Source of the DNA: Deltaproteobacteria bacterium
Lineage (GTDB): Bacteria > Myxococcota_A > Polyangia > Haliangiales > SHYZ01
Assembly (NCBI GenBank): GCA_016210055.1
Contig: JACQUZ010000130.1
Location: 1-52,287, forward strand
Reading direction: 5' to 3'
Length of the DNA: 52,287 nucleotides
Below the pieces are notes generated by a model that was given only the letters and a program-made list of their open reading frames with translations, did no database searches and was not told the DNA's origin. Of the stretch, positions 42,724 through 52,019 are shown piece after piece. Both the position numbers and the translations under genes were made by a program. Position 1 is the first letter of the stretch, and every line of letters starts with the position of its first letter.

Positions 42724-43896
42724 ATGTCCCGGAGGCGGACGATCACGCTAGGCGGTGTGGCGGCAGCGGTGGGTGCCGCGCCTACCGCGCAGATGACCAC
42801 CGAGTACCTCATGCAGGCATTGGTGGAGCAGCGTACCCGAGCGCTCACCACGGCGCTCGTGGAAGGCCTGCCCGCCGCGATCTGGTGCTTTGACATGCTC
42901 GGCCAGGTCGAGATCTCCAACCAGGCCGCTCGGCGTGCGACTGGGGCCCTCATACAACTCGACCCAACGGGTATCGCCCAAACCATTGGCGGGCGCGCGT
43001 TCAGTGAGCTGATATCGGCCAAGGAGCCTCAGGCGTGGGACACCCGCACTTCTTGTGGCACGGTCTCCTACGAGCTTCGAAGTCATCTCGCCACCATTGA
43101 GGGGACCACGCGGCTCGCCGTGATCGCGAGCGATGTGACCCGCGAGCGTGCCATGCTTGCGAGACTCGCCGACGCCGAGCGGCGGGCCGCAGTGGGAACT
43201 CTGGGGGCCGGGGTTGCGCACGAAATCAACAATCCCCTGGGCTTCGTCATCGCGAACATGCGGTCTTTGGGCGAATACCTGTTAGAGCTGGGGCGTCTTT
43301 CGGGCTCCCACCAAGCGGCCAAGGAGATCCTCAGCGACGCACCTCAGCTCTTGGAGGAAACCGAGCGCGGCCTGCAGCGCATCAGCGGGATCGTGCGTGA
43401 GCTCCTGCATTTCTCCGCGCGAGGCGGCTGCGAGGAGCCTTGGGTGACGCTCCGCATGTCTGACATCGTGGATCAGGCCATGCGCCTGGCCGGGCACGAG
43501 CTCAAGAAGCGGGCGCGGATCGAGCGGAGCGACAAGCCTGCGCCGACAATTAGAGGCCTATCCCGCCAGCTCGGGGACGTGGTGATGGATCTCCTACTGA
43601 ACGCAGTGGATGCAGTCGAGCGCATGCCTCAGGAACGGCGCAAGGTCGAGGTTCGCACCTACGGCGCTGGTCGCCTCGCGGTCCTCGAGGTGGAGGACTG
43701 CGGGGTGGGCATCCCCGCGAACGTGGTACCTCGGGTCTTTGACCCGTTCTTCACGACCAAGCCGAACCGCCAGGGAACAGGCCTGGGCCTTAGCGTGGCA
43801 TCGGAGATCGTCCGGCGCCATGGTGGCGAGATCGTCCTCACGAGCCGAGAAGGGGTGGGTACTCTCGTCCGGGTGGAGGTTCCAGGCGAGGGCTAA
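42724..43896 (+). CDS. Orphan PAS-type sensor histidine kinase
   Basis: 390 residues without membrane segments, so cytoplasmic. Residues 30-150 look like a PAS sensor (LVEGLPAAIWCFDMLGQVE). The dimerisation/phosphoacceptor box is GVAHEINNPLGFV (His near 163). ATP-binding motifs are LLLNAVDAVE, DCGVGIP and GTGLGLSV. The ATG at 42724 follows GGAGG by 9 nt; the open frame starts earlier at 42607 but without a ribosome site. No response regulator is adjacent, so the partner lies elsewhere. Confidence 0.92.
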   Translation: MSRRRTITLGGVAAAVGAAPTAQMTTEYLMQALVEQRTRALTTALVEGLPAAIWCFDMLGQVEISNQAARRATGALIQLDPTGIAQTIGGRAFSELISAKEPQAWDTRTSCGTVSYELRSHLATIEGTTRLAVIASDVTRERAMLARLADAERRAAVGTLGAGVAHEINNPLGFVIANMRSLGEYLLELGRLSGSHQAAKEILSDAPQLLEETERGLQRISGIVRELLHFSARGGCEEPWVTLRMSDIVDQAMRLAGHELKKRARIERSDKPAPTIRGLSRQLGDVVMDLLLNAVDAVERMPQERRKVEVRTYGAGRLAVLEVEDCGVGIPANVVPRVFDPFFTTKPNRQGTGLGLSVASEIVRRHGGEIVLTSREGVGTLVRVEVPGEG

Positions 43897-43897
43897 C

Positions 43898-43920
43898 CAG
43901 GGTCACCTGGAGCGACCCTG
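43898..43920. terminator. Hairpin between convergent histidine kinase and Ppx genes
   Basis: CAGGGTC (43898-43904) and GACCCTG (43914-43920) pair across a 9-nt loop in the 36-bp gap between the two stop codons. There is no T-run, so termination efficiency is uncertain. Confidence 0.45.
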
Positions 43921-43932
43921 CTTGTGCCTGCG

Positions 43933-44856
43933 CTAGGAACGCCGCGGAATGGACGCTCGCTCAAGCGCCAGGCCCCAGCGGATTCCGCGATCACTCACGA
44001 TTACTTCGCGCGCGCCCATCCGAGCCATGACGCGGGCCAAAATGGCCGCGCCGGCTGGAATCACGTCGGCACGCTTGGGCTCAAGGCCCTTCATCTTTCG
44101 CCGCTTGGCCACAGGAAGTCGGAGATACTCACCGACCTGTCGTTCCACTTCCGTCGACCTGAGCCGCATCCCCTGGACCCGATCCGCCTCGTAGGGCTCA
44201 AGGCCAATCGACACTGCGGCCAGCGTCGTGACGGTACCAGCGACACCGACGAGCGGCGCCGGCCCTGGCAGCGGCGCCTTGGCCAGCTCTTCGTCGATGC
44301 GCCTGATCATGTCATGCGCCTGATCAGTCGAAGGAGGATCGGAGCTCAGGAAGCGTTCTGTCATTCGCACCGAGCCAACGGGCAGGCTGACCAGGGATTC
44401 GACGACTCCTTGCCGTCCCACGATGAGCTCCGTTGAACCGCCGCCGATATCGCAGACGACGAGGGGTCCCTCCGACAACTGCGGGAAGGATTGCATCACT
44501 GCGCGAAACGCCAGTTCGGCTTCCCGACGGCCGGTGATGACCTCGACGGGGGCCCCCAAGATTTCCTGTGCCGGGCCCAGGAACTTGACGCCGTTTCGCA
44601 CCTCACGAAGCGCCTGGGTAGCGACAGCGGCCACCGTGTCCACGTCGTGCGCACGGATCACGCCCGCGTATTCGCGCAGTGCCTCAAGTGCCCGCTGGAT
44701 GGAGGCGTCGTCGAGGAGTCCCGTCCTGTCCACACCATGACCCAGGCGTTCGATGCGGCACCGATCTTCGAGAACCCGTGCGTCACCCTCGGCGGACAGG
44801 TCCACGACGAGAAGAAGGATGGAGTTCGTGCCGATGTCTATGGTCGCCAGGCGCAT
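43933..44856 (-). CDS. Exopolyphosphatase/guanosine pentaphosphatase family protein
   Basis: A 307-residue single-domain Ppx/GppA phosphatase of the ASKHA fold. Phosphate-loop motifs: TIDIGTNSILLLVVD at the N-terminus, VCDIGGGSTELIVG near 135 and GVAGTVTTLAA near 215. It releases phosphate from polyphosphate or the 5' end of pppGpp; short members often do both. The ATG at 44856 is 10 nt after the tolB stop, so it is the last gene of the tol operon. That placement is unusual but suits envelope-stress signalling. Confidence 0.92.
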   Translation of the reverse strand: MRLATIDIGTNSILLLVVDLSAEGDARVLEDRCRIERLGHGVDRTGLLDDASIQRALEALREYAGVIRAHDVDTVAAVATQALREVRNGVKFLGPAQEILGAPVEVITGRREAELAFRAVMQSFPQLSEGPLVVCDIGGGSTELIVGRQGVVESLVSLPVGSVRMTERFLSSDPPSTDQAHDMIRRIDEELAKAPLPGPAPLVGVAGTVTTLAAVSIGLEPYEADRVQGMRLRSTEVERQVGEYLRLPVAKRRKMKGLEPKRADVIPAGAAILARVMARMGAREVIVSDRGIRWGLALERASIPRRS

Positions 44857-44866
44857 GCGTTGCAGC

Positions 44867-46180
44867 TTACGGTACCGGCCCCCAGTCTGGCGAGGTCGCG
44901 TTGCCTCGGTACACGAGCCGTTGCTCTCCACTGCCATCCGCATTCGCCAGGTAGATCCCCGAGCCTCCGGCCCGCCTCGACGCGAACGCGATAACGCGGC
45001 CCCCAGGTGCCCAGGTCGGCTCCTCGTTGTTCCCTTGGCCCTGAGTGATGCGGGTCATGGTGCCGGTCGCGAGGTCGAGGGTGACGATATCGAATCGGCC
45101 GCTCGCGTCGTCCCGCGCGGTATACGCGAGAATCCTCGTGCCTTTTCTTGGGCACCACGACGGCGTCTGGTTGTAGTTCCCTACTAGGGAGACGCGGCGC
45201 TGGCTTGAACCGTCGGCGCTCATCACGAACACCTGCGGGCTCCCTTCGCGATTGGAGACGAACGCGATCTCGCTGCCATCCGGCGACCAGGCAGGTGACG
45301 TATCGATGTATCGGTTGCTTGTGAGGCGGGCGAGGATCCCCCCGCTCTGCGCACTCACCACGTAGATCTCGGGGTTTCCGTCCGTCGTGAGGGTGAGCGC
45401 GATTTTGGAGCCGTCCGGCGACCAAGACGCTCCGGTGTTCATGCCTGGGAACTTGGTAATCCGCCTTGGGCGGCCGCCGGCGGTGCTGGTGACGTAGAGG
45501 TCCGGGTTCCCTCGCATGTACGATGTGAATGCGACCCGAGTCCCCGACGGGGCGATCGCTGGAAGGATGTTGATGGAGCTGTTGTTGGTGAGCGAACGCG
45601 CTCCATGACCATCGAAATCCATGACGTAGATTGATCGGCCTGACCGATTTTCCGCGGTGAACGCGATGGACGACCTGAAGAACCCTGGTTCCCTCGTGAA
45701 GTGCTTGACGACCTCGTTGCACCACTTGTGGACCAGCTTGCGGACCTGGTCCTGGGGGCCCCGGTATTCGCGTTCGAGGGCGGGAATCGCCCCTTTTTCC
45801 AGCTCGTACAGCTTGAATTGGATCGTCACCTCCGCACCCGATGACACCACGCGCGACTTGATGACGCCGAACGCGCCGACGTCTTTCCAGTGCCGGGGCT
45901 CGATGGACATGCCTTCCTTCTTGAGGTCGGCCAGGAACGACTGCGGGTCGAGCACCGTAAACCAGCTGGATGCATTCAAGTCGAAGGCTTGGACTTCGGC
46001 GACGAGCTTGGCGAGCACCGGATCGCCGTCGAAGGGCGTGGGGACGGCCATGGGGTAGAGTCCCCTCTTCGCCTTGGTCTCAACGTTGATGACTACGGGA
46101 CCTTCGGCGTGGGCCCGCGAGAGCGCCGTGAAGTGCACGAAGCCAAGCGTTATCAGCGCTAGTAACGAAACGGTACGCAT
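44867..46180 (-). CDS. tolB: Tol-Pal system beta-propeller protein TolB
   Basis: A 437-residue periplasmic protein. The signal peptide ends at RAHAEG. Residues 28-170 are the N-terminal alpha/beta domain, with [13 protein letters not shown]. The C-terminal half is a six-bladed propeller with repeated [18 protein letters not shown] and APGGRVIAF blades. It links the inner-membrane TolQRA motor to outer-membrane Pal during constriction. Its start overlaps the upstream tolA-like gene by 22 bp. No pal gene follows; Ppx takes that place. Confidence 0.94.
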   Translation of the reverse strand: MRTVSLLALITLGFVHFTALSRAHAEGPVVINVETKAKRGLYPMAVPTPFDGDPVLAKLVAEVQAFDLNASSWFTVLDPQSFLADLKKEGMSIEPRHWKDVGAFGVIKSRVVSSGAEVTIQFKLYELEKGAIPALEREYRGPQDQVRKLVHKWCNEVVKHFTREPGFFRSSIAFTAENRSGRSIYVMDFDGHGARSLTNNSSINILPAIAPSGTRVAFTSYMRGNPDLYVTSTAGGRPRRITKFPGMNTGASWSPDGSKIALTLTTDGNPEIYVVSAQSGGILARLTSNRYIDTSPAWSPDGSEIAFVSNREGSPQVFVMSADGSSQRRVSLVGNYNQTPSWCPRKGTRILAYTARDDASGRFDIVTLDLATGTMTRITQGQGNNEEPTWAPGGRVIAFASRRAGGSGIYLANADGSGEQRLVYRGNATSPDWGPVP

Positions 46181-46902
46181 ATTCCTTGCACCACCAGCAG
46201 GTCTTTCACATGTTCGGGAACGGGTTGTTCCATGTCCGGAGTTATTGCGAGGCGCTTCTCGACAGCGCTGTTGAACGCATGACTCGGGCTCTTCGAATCC
46301 CCCAGGCCACGGAAAACGATCTTGCCGCGTTCATCCAGTCGAACGCATCCCTGGGTAAGCAGACCCGCGCCCTGGGTGACGACCGATGGGACGACAATCT
46401 CGGGGCTTGTCGTCATTCGTCCAACTAGCTCCGCGACATACGGGTCGCCTTTCGCGTCCTCTACCGTACCCCATTCACTCCCCTCCGACACCCCACGCCG
46501 ATTTTCCTCGTCCTTGCCCGGATCCCCTTCTGCCGCTGCCTCTCCGGCGGCGGCGGCCTGGCGGTATTTCTCGAATACGGCTTCCGGGTCCACCATGCTC
46601 GGCGGTACGTCTTTTGTCGTGTCCTTCGAGGGCACGGCGCTAGGGTCCATCGCGACTCCGGTCACGCTTGGCTTCACCTTGGGGGCCATTTCTTTTTGAG
46701 GCAGCCGGGATTTCTTCCCGGACGTGGCTTGTCGCCTAATTGCCAACCCGGCCTCAATGGAAGCCACGGGTGGCTCGAACGGCTTTGAAGCGTTCCCACG
46801 CTGTGAATCAAAGACCCCCATTCCCCAGACCGCCCCCAGAACGGCGCAATGAACGGTTATCGTGACAGCAGACGCAGCGACGTGGAGGCGCCCCAGGTTC
46901 AC
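46159..46902 (-). CDS. TolA/TonB-like periplasmic coupling protein
   Basis: 247 residues with one N-terminal membrane anchor (about 9-30, [17 protein letters not shown]), a charged Lys/Glu/Ala-rich middle that includes [15 protein letters not shown], and a C-terminal TonB/TolA-like domain: [45 protein letters not shown]. It is shorter than E. coli TolA. It lies between tolR (4-nt ATGA overlap) and tolB (22-bp overlap), which fixes its role in the complex. Confidence 0.85.
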   Translation of the reverse strand: MNLGRLHVAASAVTITVHCAVLGAVWGMGVFDSQRGNASKPFEPPVASIEAGLAIRRQATSGKKSRLPQKEMAPKVKPSVTGVAMDPSAVPSKDTTKDVPPSMVDPEAVFEKYRQAAAAGEAAAEGDPGKDEENRRGVSEGSEWGTVEDAKGDPYVAELVGRMTTSPEIVVPSVVTQGAGLLTQGCVRLDERGKIVFRGLGDSKSPSHAFNSAVEKRLAITPDMEQPVPEHVKDLLVVQGICVPFRY

Positions 46903-47315
46903 TTCCCACCCACCTCGAGCGGATCGGTCAGCATCATCAACCTGCTAATGCCTGCTTTGCGGGCCGTGGCCATGGCCTTGAGCACCATGCCGTACGGGAG
47001 GTTCGTGTCCGCCTCTATGAATAGCTCCCGATCCGCTTTGACCTTTGCGTTCGTCGAAAGCTTCACTTCCAGCTCCTCCCAAGGGACCTGCATGCTGCCG
47101 AGGAAGAGTGCACCTTTCTTGTCGATGCTGAGGATGAGTTTCCCTTCCTCATCGGGAAGAATCGAGGCTTCGGCTTGAGGAAGCTCGAGATCCACCCCGG
47201 TTTGCATCATGGGCGCGGTGACCATGAAGATGATGAGCAGCACGAGCATCACGTCCACGAGGGGCGTGACGTTGATCTCAGCGTTGAGATCCCCCTTTCC
47301 GGCGCTCATTCCCAT
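46899..47315 (-). CDS. TolR/ExbD proton-channel subunit
   Basis: 138 residues. After [20 protein letters not shown], the transmembrane helix carrying the proton-conducting Asp (LVDVML), comes the periplasmic domain with [11 protein letters not shown] and [16 protein letters not shown]. It works with the TolQ-like protein 9 nt upstream. The ATGA overlap with the next gene implies coupled translation. Confidence 0.95.
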   Translation of the reverse strand: MGMSAGKGDLNAEINVTPLVDVMLVLLIIFMVTAPMMQTGVDLELPQAEASILPDEEGKLILSIDKKGALFLGSMQVPWEELEVKLSTNAKVKADRELFIEADTNLPYGMVLKAMATARKAGISRLMMLTDPLEVGGK

Positions 47316-47324
47316 CGCAGCCCC

Positions 47325-48026
47325 CTACTTCAAGAAATGACGGCGGACGATGTTCAAGAAATCCTTCGAGAACGTCTCCATTTCAGACGTCAGCACCCGA
47401 ATGCGGCGAAGGAAGTAGTTGTAGGCCATCACGGCGGGGATCGCCGCCACGAGGCCAATCGCGGTCGCGAATAGGGCCTCGGCAATTCCCGGAGCGACCG
47501 TCTGGACGGAGGCGCTCTTCATGGCTCCGATGGAGCGGAAGGAGTTCATGATGCCCACGACCGTTCCGAATAGGCCAATGAACGGCGCCGCGGATCCTGT
47601 GGTCGCCAGGAACGGAACCATGGACTCGAGCATGGTGGTTTCCTTTACCTGCGCCCTGATGAGCGCACGCTCTACGTTTTCGAGGTCGCCGTCTCGGTCA
47701 CGCTCCGCTCCCTCGACGCGCTGCAGCTTGGCAAGCTCGCTGTAGGCGGCCAGGAACAGGTGGGAAAGGGGTGATCGGGAGAGCTCCTGGGCGCTCTTGT
47801 AGATCGCCTCGACGTCCTTGGAGCGCCAAAATGCCTCCATGAAGACGTCCGACTCCTTGGCGGCTCGAGCGATAAACAGGTACTTGTAGCCGATGATGTA
47901 CCACCCCACGACCGACATGGCGATGAGGAGGAACATCACGACCTTCACCACCAGCGACGCTTCCCAGAAAAGCGCCCAAGGGGAAAGTCTTTCGGCGGAT
48001 CCAAGGACAAGCAAGAATTGGTTCAT
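47325..48026 (-). CDS. TolQ/ExbB/MotA-family channel protein
   Basis: 233 residues with three membrane helices: [19 protein letters not shown] near 27-46, [19 protein letters not shown] near 140-158 and [20 protein letters not shown] near 180-199. The TolQ family Thr/Pro pocket (GTVVGIM) is present. It heads the operon tolQ-tolR-tolA-like-tolB-ppx. Operon content favours TolQ over ExbB. Confidence 0.95.
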   Translation of the reverse strand: MNQFLLVLGSAERLSPWALFWEASLVVKVVMFLLIAMSVVGWYIIGYKYLFIARAAKESDVFMEAFWRSKDVEAIYKSAQELSRSPLSHLFLAAYSELAKLQRVEGAERDRDGDLENVERALIRAQVKETTMLESMVPFLATTGSAAPFIGLFGTVVGIMNSFRSIGAMKSASVQTVAPGIAEALFATAIGLVAAIPAVMAYNYFLRRIRVLTSEMETFSKDFLNIVRRHFLK

Positions 48027-48159
48027 CGTTTACTCGGTTGGGGTGAGTCTAGTCACAGACAGCCGCTCTTGCCCCTGTCACCATGGGCCGATGAGCAAGG
48101 GAGGTAGCACGCAGAAAGCGCTTCGTCAAACTTGGGGAAACCCCTTGTTCCATGGAGGT

Positions 48160-48189
48160 TTGACAGTTCTCCGGGCCCTCGATTAAAGT
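48160..48189 (+). promoter_or_regulatory. Sigma70-type promoter upstream of a lipoprotein gene
   Basis: TTGACA (48160-48165), an 18-bp spacer and TAAAGT (48184-48189) precede the GTG/ATG starts at 48218/48230. This gap (48027-48229) separates the divergent tol operon from the lipoprotein genes and shows nothing else clear. Confidence 0.55.
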
Positions 48190-48229
48190 CATCGGGCCCG
48201 AAGATGCGGAATCCCTGGTGCGCATCTCG

Positions 48230-48757
48230 ATGAATAACGTAGGAAACAGTCAGGTCTTAGCTGGTGCAAGACAGGTTGCTCGGGTGGCAGCCCTCCTTGC
48301 GTGCGCCATGATGCTGGGATGCGTCAACATAGACGGTGGTGCCGTCGAGCTGAGCTGGACGGTTCACGACACGAGCGGGCGGACCGTCGAGTGCAAGGAC
48401 ATCGGCCTTGCAGAGGTTGAGCTTACATGCCTGACCGTTCCCGAGCTGGGCGAGGCCGTGCAACTGGAGCCATGTCGCACCGGGTCTGGGACCGAGCGGG
48501 GACGAAACGCTTGGACGTGCGGCCGGCTCGGAGGCAGCACGGCCTTCGATATCGCGCCCGGCAACCGTCAGTTTCGAATCAGCGCCGTGTGCCGGTCGGG
48601 TAGCCCAGCGGCGGAGACCCGCTATCCTGATCCGATCTTGCGTGACGTCGTCGAAGGGGAGGTCGTGCAGCTCAACGCGCTCCTAATCGAGGTTCGTGAC
48701 ACCGGCCTGGCGTGCCCAGGCGAGAGCGCCCTCATCCCGCAGAGCGAGACAGGCTAG
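48230..48757 (+). CDS. Small Cys-containing lipoprotein
   Basis: 175 residues. After MNNVGNSQVLAGARQVARV a hydrophobic core ends in the lipobox MLGC, predicting lipidation. The mature part (ELSWTVHDTSGRTVECKDI, AFDIAPGNRQFRISAVC) is similar in style to the next lipoprotein's opening (FQVSWSLTQGGAPVTCESV), so they may share a beta-rich fold. A GTG at 48218 is an alternative start. Unknown function. Confidence 0.72.
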   Translation: MNNVGNSQVLAGARQVARVAALLACAMMLGCVNIDGGAVELSWTVHDTSGRTVECKDIGLAEVELTCLTVPELGEAVQLEPCRTGSGTERGRNAWTCGRLGGSTAFDIAPGNRQFRISAVCRSGSPAAETRYPDPILRDVVEGEVVQLNALLIEVRDTGLACPGESALIPQSETG

Positions 48758-48822
48758 CACCGTACCCCAGGTTGGAAATGAATGGCCGTCGAAGAGAAAA
48801 CGGATCCCAAGGAGGAACAAAA

Positions 48823-49665
48823 ATGAAGAAGCTGAGCCTAACCGCGCTTGCCCTCTGTGCCGTCACGCAGGCAACCGGTTGCATCATCCTATCTGACGAC
48901 GACCCGGTCGGCGGCAGGTTTCAAGTCAGCTGGAGCCTGACGCAGGGCGGGGCTCCTGTTACCTGCGAATCGGTGGGTGCGGACTACTTCTCCGTGCTGT
49001 CCACGCTCCAGGGCACCACCACGGGCTACGACGACCTGTTCGACTGCGTGGGCTCGGCCGGGACTTCTAAGACCTCGGCGCTTCCGATCGGAACCTATAC
49101 GGTGCTCGTGAGCATCAACGACGACCGAGGCACCGACAATCGGAGCGACGACGACATCCTTGGCCAAACCGATCCCATCACCAAGAGCATTGAGTTCGAC
49201 GGTCAGTCTGTGCCCCTCACCCAAAGCCCGATCGCGTTTGCGTTCGCTCCCCCCACCGGCAACGTCACGTTCTCGGTGGACTACGGCACCCAAGTCGGCG
49301 GCAGCTGTGCTGAATCGGGTGTGATTCAGCAGCAGATCCGCCTGCTCGGCAATAACCAGTGCTTCGCCGTCGGCATCAAAGCCGGGGCGAATACGGGAAA
49401 AGCCTGCGAAAACATGATCTGTGTCGAGGACGAGGTCACTCAGACCCTCGAGGACGTTCCCAACGGCACGTACACCCTCGAGATTTACGGGCTCAAGGGC
49501 GCCCAGGACTCGTCCACTGACGTGTGCTACCGCAACAGCAAGGCGCCCAAGCAGGTGACCGTGAGCAGCGCCGACCAGAACCTCGGGGTCATCATGGTCG
49601 AATGGAACCCGCTCCCGGCAGACGATGCCGACTGCAACAGGTCTAAGCCAGCGAGCGAGCGGTAG
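48823..49665 (+). CDS. Lipoprotein with repeated beta-sandwich-like regions
   Basis: 280 residues. MKKLSLTALALCAVTQATGC is a textbook lipoprotein signal (Cys20), and AAGGAGG precedes the ATG. Two halves have comparable patterns (VSWSLTQGGAPVTCESVG and FSVDYGTQVGGSCAESG; LPIGTYTVLVSIND and VPNGTYTLEIYGLKG), suggesting a duplicated Ig- or CNA-like domain with conserved Cys. It lies 65 nt after a related lipoprotein. No named family. Confidence 0.82.
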   Translation: MKKLSLTALALCAVTQATGCIILSDDDPVGGRFQVSWSLTQGGAPVTCESVGADYFSVLSTLQGTTTGYDDLFDCVGSAGTSKTSALPIGTYTVLVSINDDRGTDNRSDDDILGQTDPITKSIEFDGQSVPLTQSPIAFAFAPPTGNVTFSVDYGTQVGGSCAESGVIQQQIRLLGNNQCFAVGIKAGANTGKACENMICVEDEVTQTLEDVPNGTYTLEIYGLKGAQDSSTDVCYRNSKAPKQVTVSSADQNLGVIMVEWNPLPADDADCNRSKPASER

Positions 49666-49713
49666 TCTCACGGAAAGCTGGCGGTCCGCGGGGGTTGCAC
49701 TTATCTTTACAAC

Positions 49714-50427
49714 ATGACCTATTTTCCAGGCCGCCGAGGGGTGTCGCATGGGTCGCGGCTTTCCCCTGCCGCGGCTTGGCTCGTCGGTCTCGAGCTCGGG
49801 TTCTTCCTTCTCTATGCCTTTGCTGGGGATACCTCTAGGCAGAGGCTTGAGGACTGGATTGGCCTCACGCCACGCGCTCTCCTTGGGGGGCACCTGTGGA
49901 AGTTGTTCACCACTACGCTCCTGACCACCAGGCCGCTCTCGCTGTTCTTCGATATCCTCATGCTTTGGATGTTCGTCCCGGTGCTCGAACACTTTTGGGG
50001 CACTCGCCGCTTTGTCGTTTTCGTCATCGCGACGAGCTTCGTCGGGAACTTGGTTTCTGCGCTCGTTGGGGTCGCGGTCAATCCAGCGGCGCGGATCCAG
50101 GGGCTGTCGCCGTTCATCTATGCTTCGATCGCCGCCTACGGAGTTGTGTTCGCACGCCAGCCGGTCCAGTTCTTTGGGGTGTTCCCCATGCGCGGGCGCA
50201 CCCTCGCCATAGGGATGGCGATCTTCTTGTTCGCATTCATTCTCATGGAGCGAAATTGGGTGGATGGGTCGGGCTTCTTTGCCGCCATGGGGCTCGCGTG
50301 GGTGATGACGAGCGGTATCTTCCAGCCAAACGTGTGGTGGCTCCGATTCCGCAGGTGGCGTATTCGCCGCAAGTACACCGTCATTGACGGCGGTGCGTCC
50401 CGGGAAAGAAAACGCTGGATGAACTAG
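49714..50427 (+). CDS. Rhomboid-fold membrane protein, catalytic pair not evident
   Basis: 237 residues, about six membrane helices, with the rhomboid layout: WKLFTTTLLTTRPLSLFFD resembles loop 1, then LGHFWG-like LEHFWGTRRFVVFV, helix 4 with GLSPFIYASIAAYG, and helix 6 with FFAAMGLAWVMT. Active rhomboids have GxSG and a His in the last helix. Here a Ser sits in GLSP (near 132) but no helix-6 His is seen. It is probably a pseudoprotease that binds membrane clients. Confidence 0.75.
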   Translation: MTYFPGRRGVSHGSRLSPAAAWLVGLELGFFLLYAFAGDTSRQRLEDWIGLTPRALLGGHLWKLFTTTLLTTRPLSLFFDILMLWMFVPVLEHFWGTRRFVVFVIATSFVGNLVSALVGVAVNPAARIQGLSPFIYASIAAYGVVFARQPVQFFGVFPMRGRTLAIGMAIFLFAFILMERNWVDGSGFFAAMGLAWVMTSGIFQPNVWWLRFRRWRIRRKYTVIDGGASRERKRWMN

Positions 50428-50498
50428 GGGCCTTTATCTCAGCTCGTGTGCCCCTTGTCCCTCGCCTTGACCACCACAAAGAGGGCAGGATACGCTGC

Positions 50499-52019
50499 AT
50501 GAAGATGTCGTCCGACTTTGATTCGTCGTACATCGACGGCGGTGCGGGGAACGAGCGAGCGCTAACGACCATCTTCGATGGCGACCGTGCAACCATCCGG
50601 CGTCTCCAAAAGGCCAAGCTCGTCGTGGTGGCTGGCCTCGACCAGGGACGCGAGCTGGAAATCGTGAAATCGCGGGTCTCGGGCGGCCGAAGCATCATCA
50701 ACGACTTGGTCCTTCAGGACAAGGCCGTGTCCGGGACCCACTTTGAGATCCTGATCAAAGACGACGGATTCCGCCTCCGGGATCTCGACTCTCGAAACGG
50801 CACCTGTATAGGCGATCTGCGCGTCCGCGAGGTCTACCTGAAGCCCGGGACCCAGTTCCGCGTCGGGCACACGGAGATCCGCTTCCAGCCGATGCAGGAC
50901 GTCGTCGAGATCGCCCTGTCCGACCGGGATCGTTTTGACCGCGTGATTGGCGCGTCGGCAGCCATGCGCGAGATCTTTGCTACCCTCGAAAAAGTAGCCC
51001 CAAGCGATCTAACCGTCATGGTCACCGGTGAGACGGGGACAGGCAAGGAGCTCGTCGCGCGCGGGCTTCACAACGCGTCTCTCCGGCGCAAGGGGCCGTT
51101 CGTCGTCCTCGACTGCGGCGCGATCCCAAGAGATCTCATCGAGTCCACCCTGTTTGGCCATGAGAAGGGTTCCTTCACGGGAGCGATAGGTCAGCACCGC
51201 GGCTGCTTCGAGCAGGCGAACGGCGGCACTCTTTTCCTCGACGAAATCGGCGAGCTGGATATCGCCCTGCAGCCGAAGCTCCTGCGGGTGCTCGAGCAGA
51301 GGGAAATCAAGCGTGTCGGGGGAGACCGGACAATCAAGGTCGATGTTCGCGTGGTCGCTGCCACGAACCGCGACTTGCGGGCCATGGTCAACGCCGGGAC
51401 CTTCCGGGAGGATCTCTATTTTCGGCTGAGCGTCATCTACGTGGAGCTGCCGCCGATTCGGGAGCGCCGCGATGACATTGCCCACATTGCCCAGCACTTC
51501 CTGCGGGAAGTGGCGGGTCGCCGCGGCATGAACCTCGTCCTCTCCCAGGACGCGATGGGAGCACTCCATTCTCACGCGTGGCCGGGGAACGTGCGGGAGC
51601 TGCGCAACATCGTTGAGCGGGCCGCTTCCCTGGCATCGGGTCCGACCATCACCCGCGCCGACTTGGTATTTGGGCGCGATGCCGGTCCGTCGATGGCTTT
51701 GTCAAGCCAGGTCCAGGCGGGCCATCCAGGAACAGGACACGGTCCGCACGGAGCTTCCGCGCAAGCCGGCGGCGGAGGTGCGACGCCGGGAGGGGGATCG
51801 CCGTCCCTTCTGGACCCCAGCATCTTCGCGCCAGGGATCGACTTCAAGGAAGCCAAGCAGCGGGTCGTAGACGGGTTCGAAGCGGCGTATCTCAAGGCGC
51901 TGCTCCAGCGCCATGAAGGCAACATCACCCGTTCTGCTCAGGAAGCAGGGCTCACCCGCTACCACCTGCGCGAGCTGCTTAAGAGACACAACCTCATGCC
52001 TGCGGGCCATTCCGAATGA
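50499..52019 (+). CDS. FHA-domain sigma54-dependent transcriptional activator (second)
   Basis: 506 residues. The FHA domain (about 40-135) has KAVSGTHFEI and LRDLDSRNGTCIG. The AAA+ domain has Walker A GETGTGKELVAR, the sigma54 loop GSFTGA (Ser for the more usual Ala), Walker B GTLFLDEIGEL and arginine-finger region AWPGNVREL. A Gly-rich linker leads to the Fis-type helix-turn-helix EGNITRSAQEAGLTRYHLREL. The ATG at 50499 is preferred; an ATG two codons on is possible. The gene is followed by an ATGA-overlapping ORF that may be its partner or target. Confidence 0.95.
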   Translation: MKMSSDFDSSYIDGGAGNERALTTIFDGDRATIRRLQKAKLVVVAGLDQGRELEIVKSRVSGGRSIINDLVLQDKAVSGTHFEILIKDDGFRLRDLDSRNGTCIGDLRVREVYLKPGTQFRVGHTEIRFQPMQDVVEIALSDRDRFDRVIGASAAMREIFATLEKVAPSDLTVMVTGETGTGKELVARGLHNASLRRKGPFVVLDCGAIPRDLIESTLFGHEKGSFTGAIGQHRGCFEQANGGTLFLDEIGELDIALQPKLLRVLEQREIKRVGGDRTIKVDVRVVAATNRDLRAMVNAGTFREDLYFRLSVIYVELPPIRERRDDIAHIAQHFLREVAGRRGMNLVLSQDAMGALHSHAWPGNVRELRNIVERAASLASGPTITRADLVFGRDAGPSMALSSQVQAGHPGTGHGPHGASAQAGGGGATPGGGSPSLLDPSIFAPGIDFKEAKQRVVDGFEAAYLKALLQRHEGNITRSAQEAGLTRYHLRELLKRHNLMPAGHSE

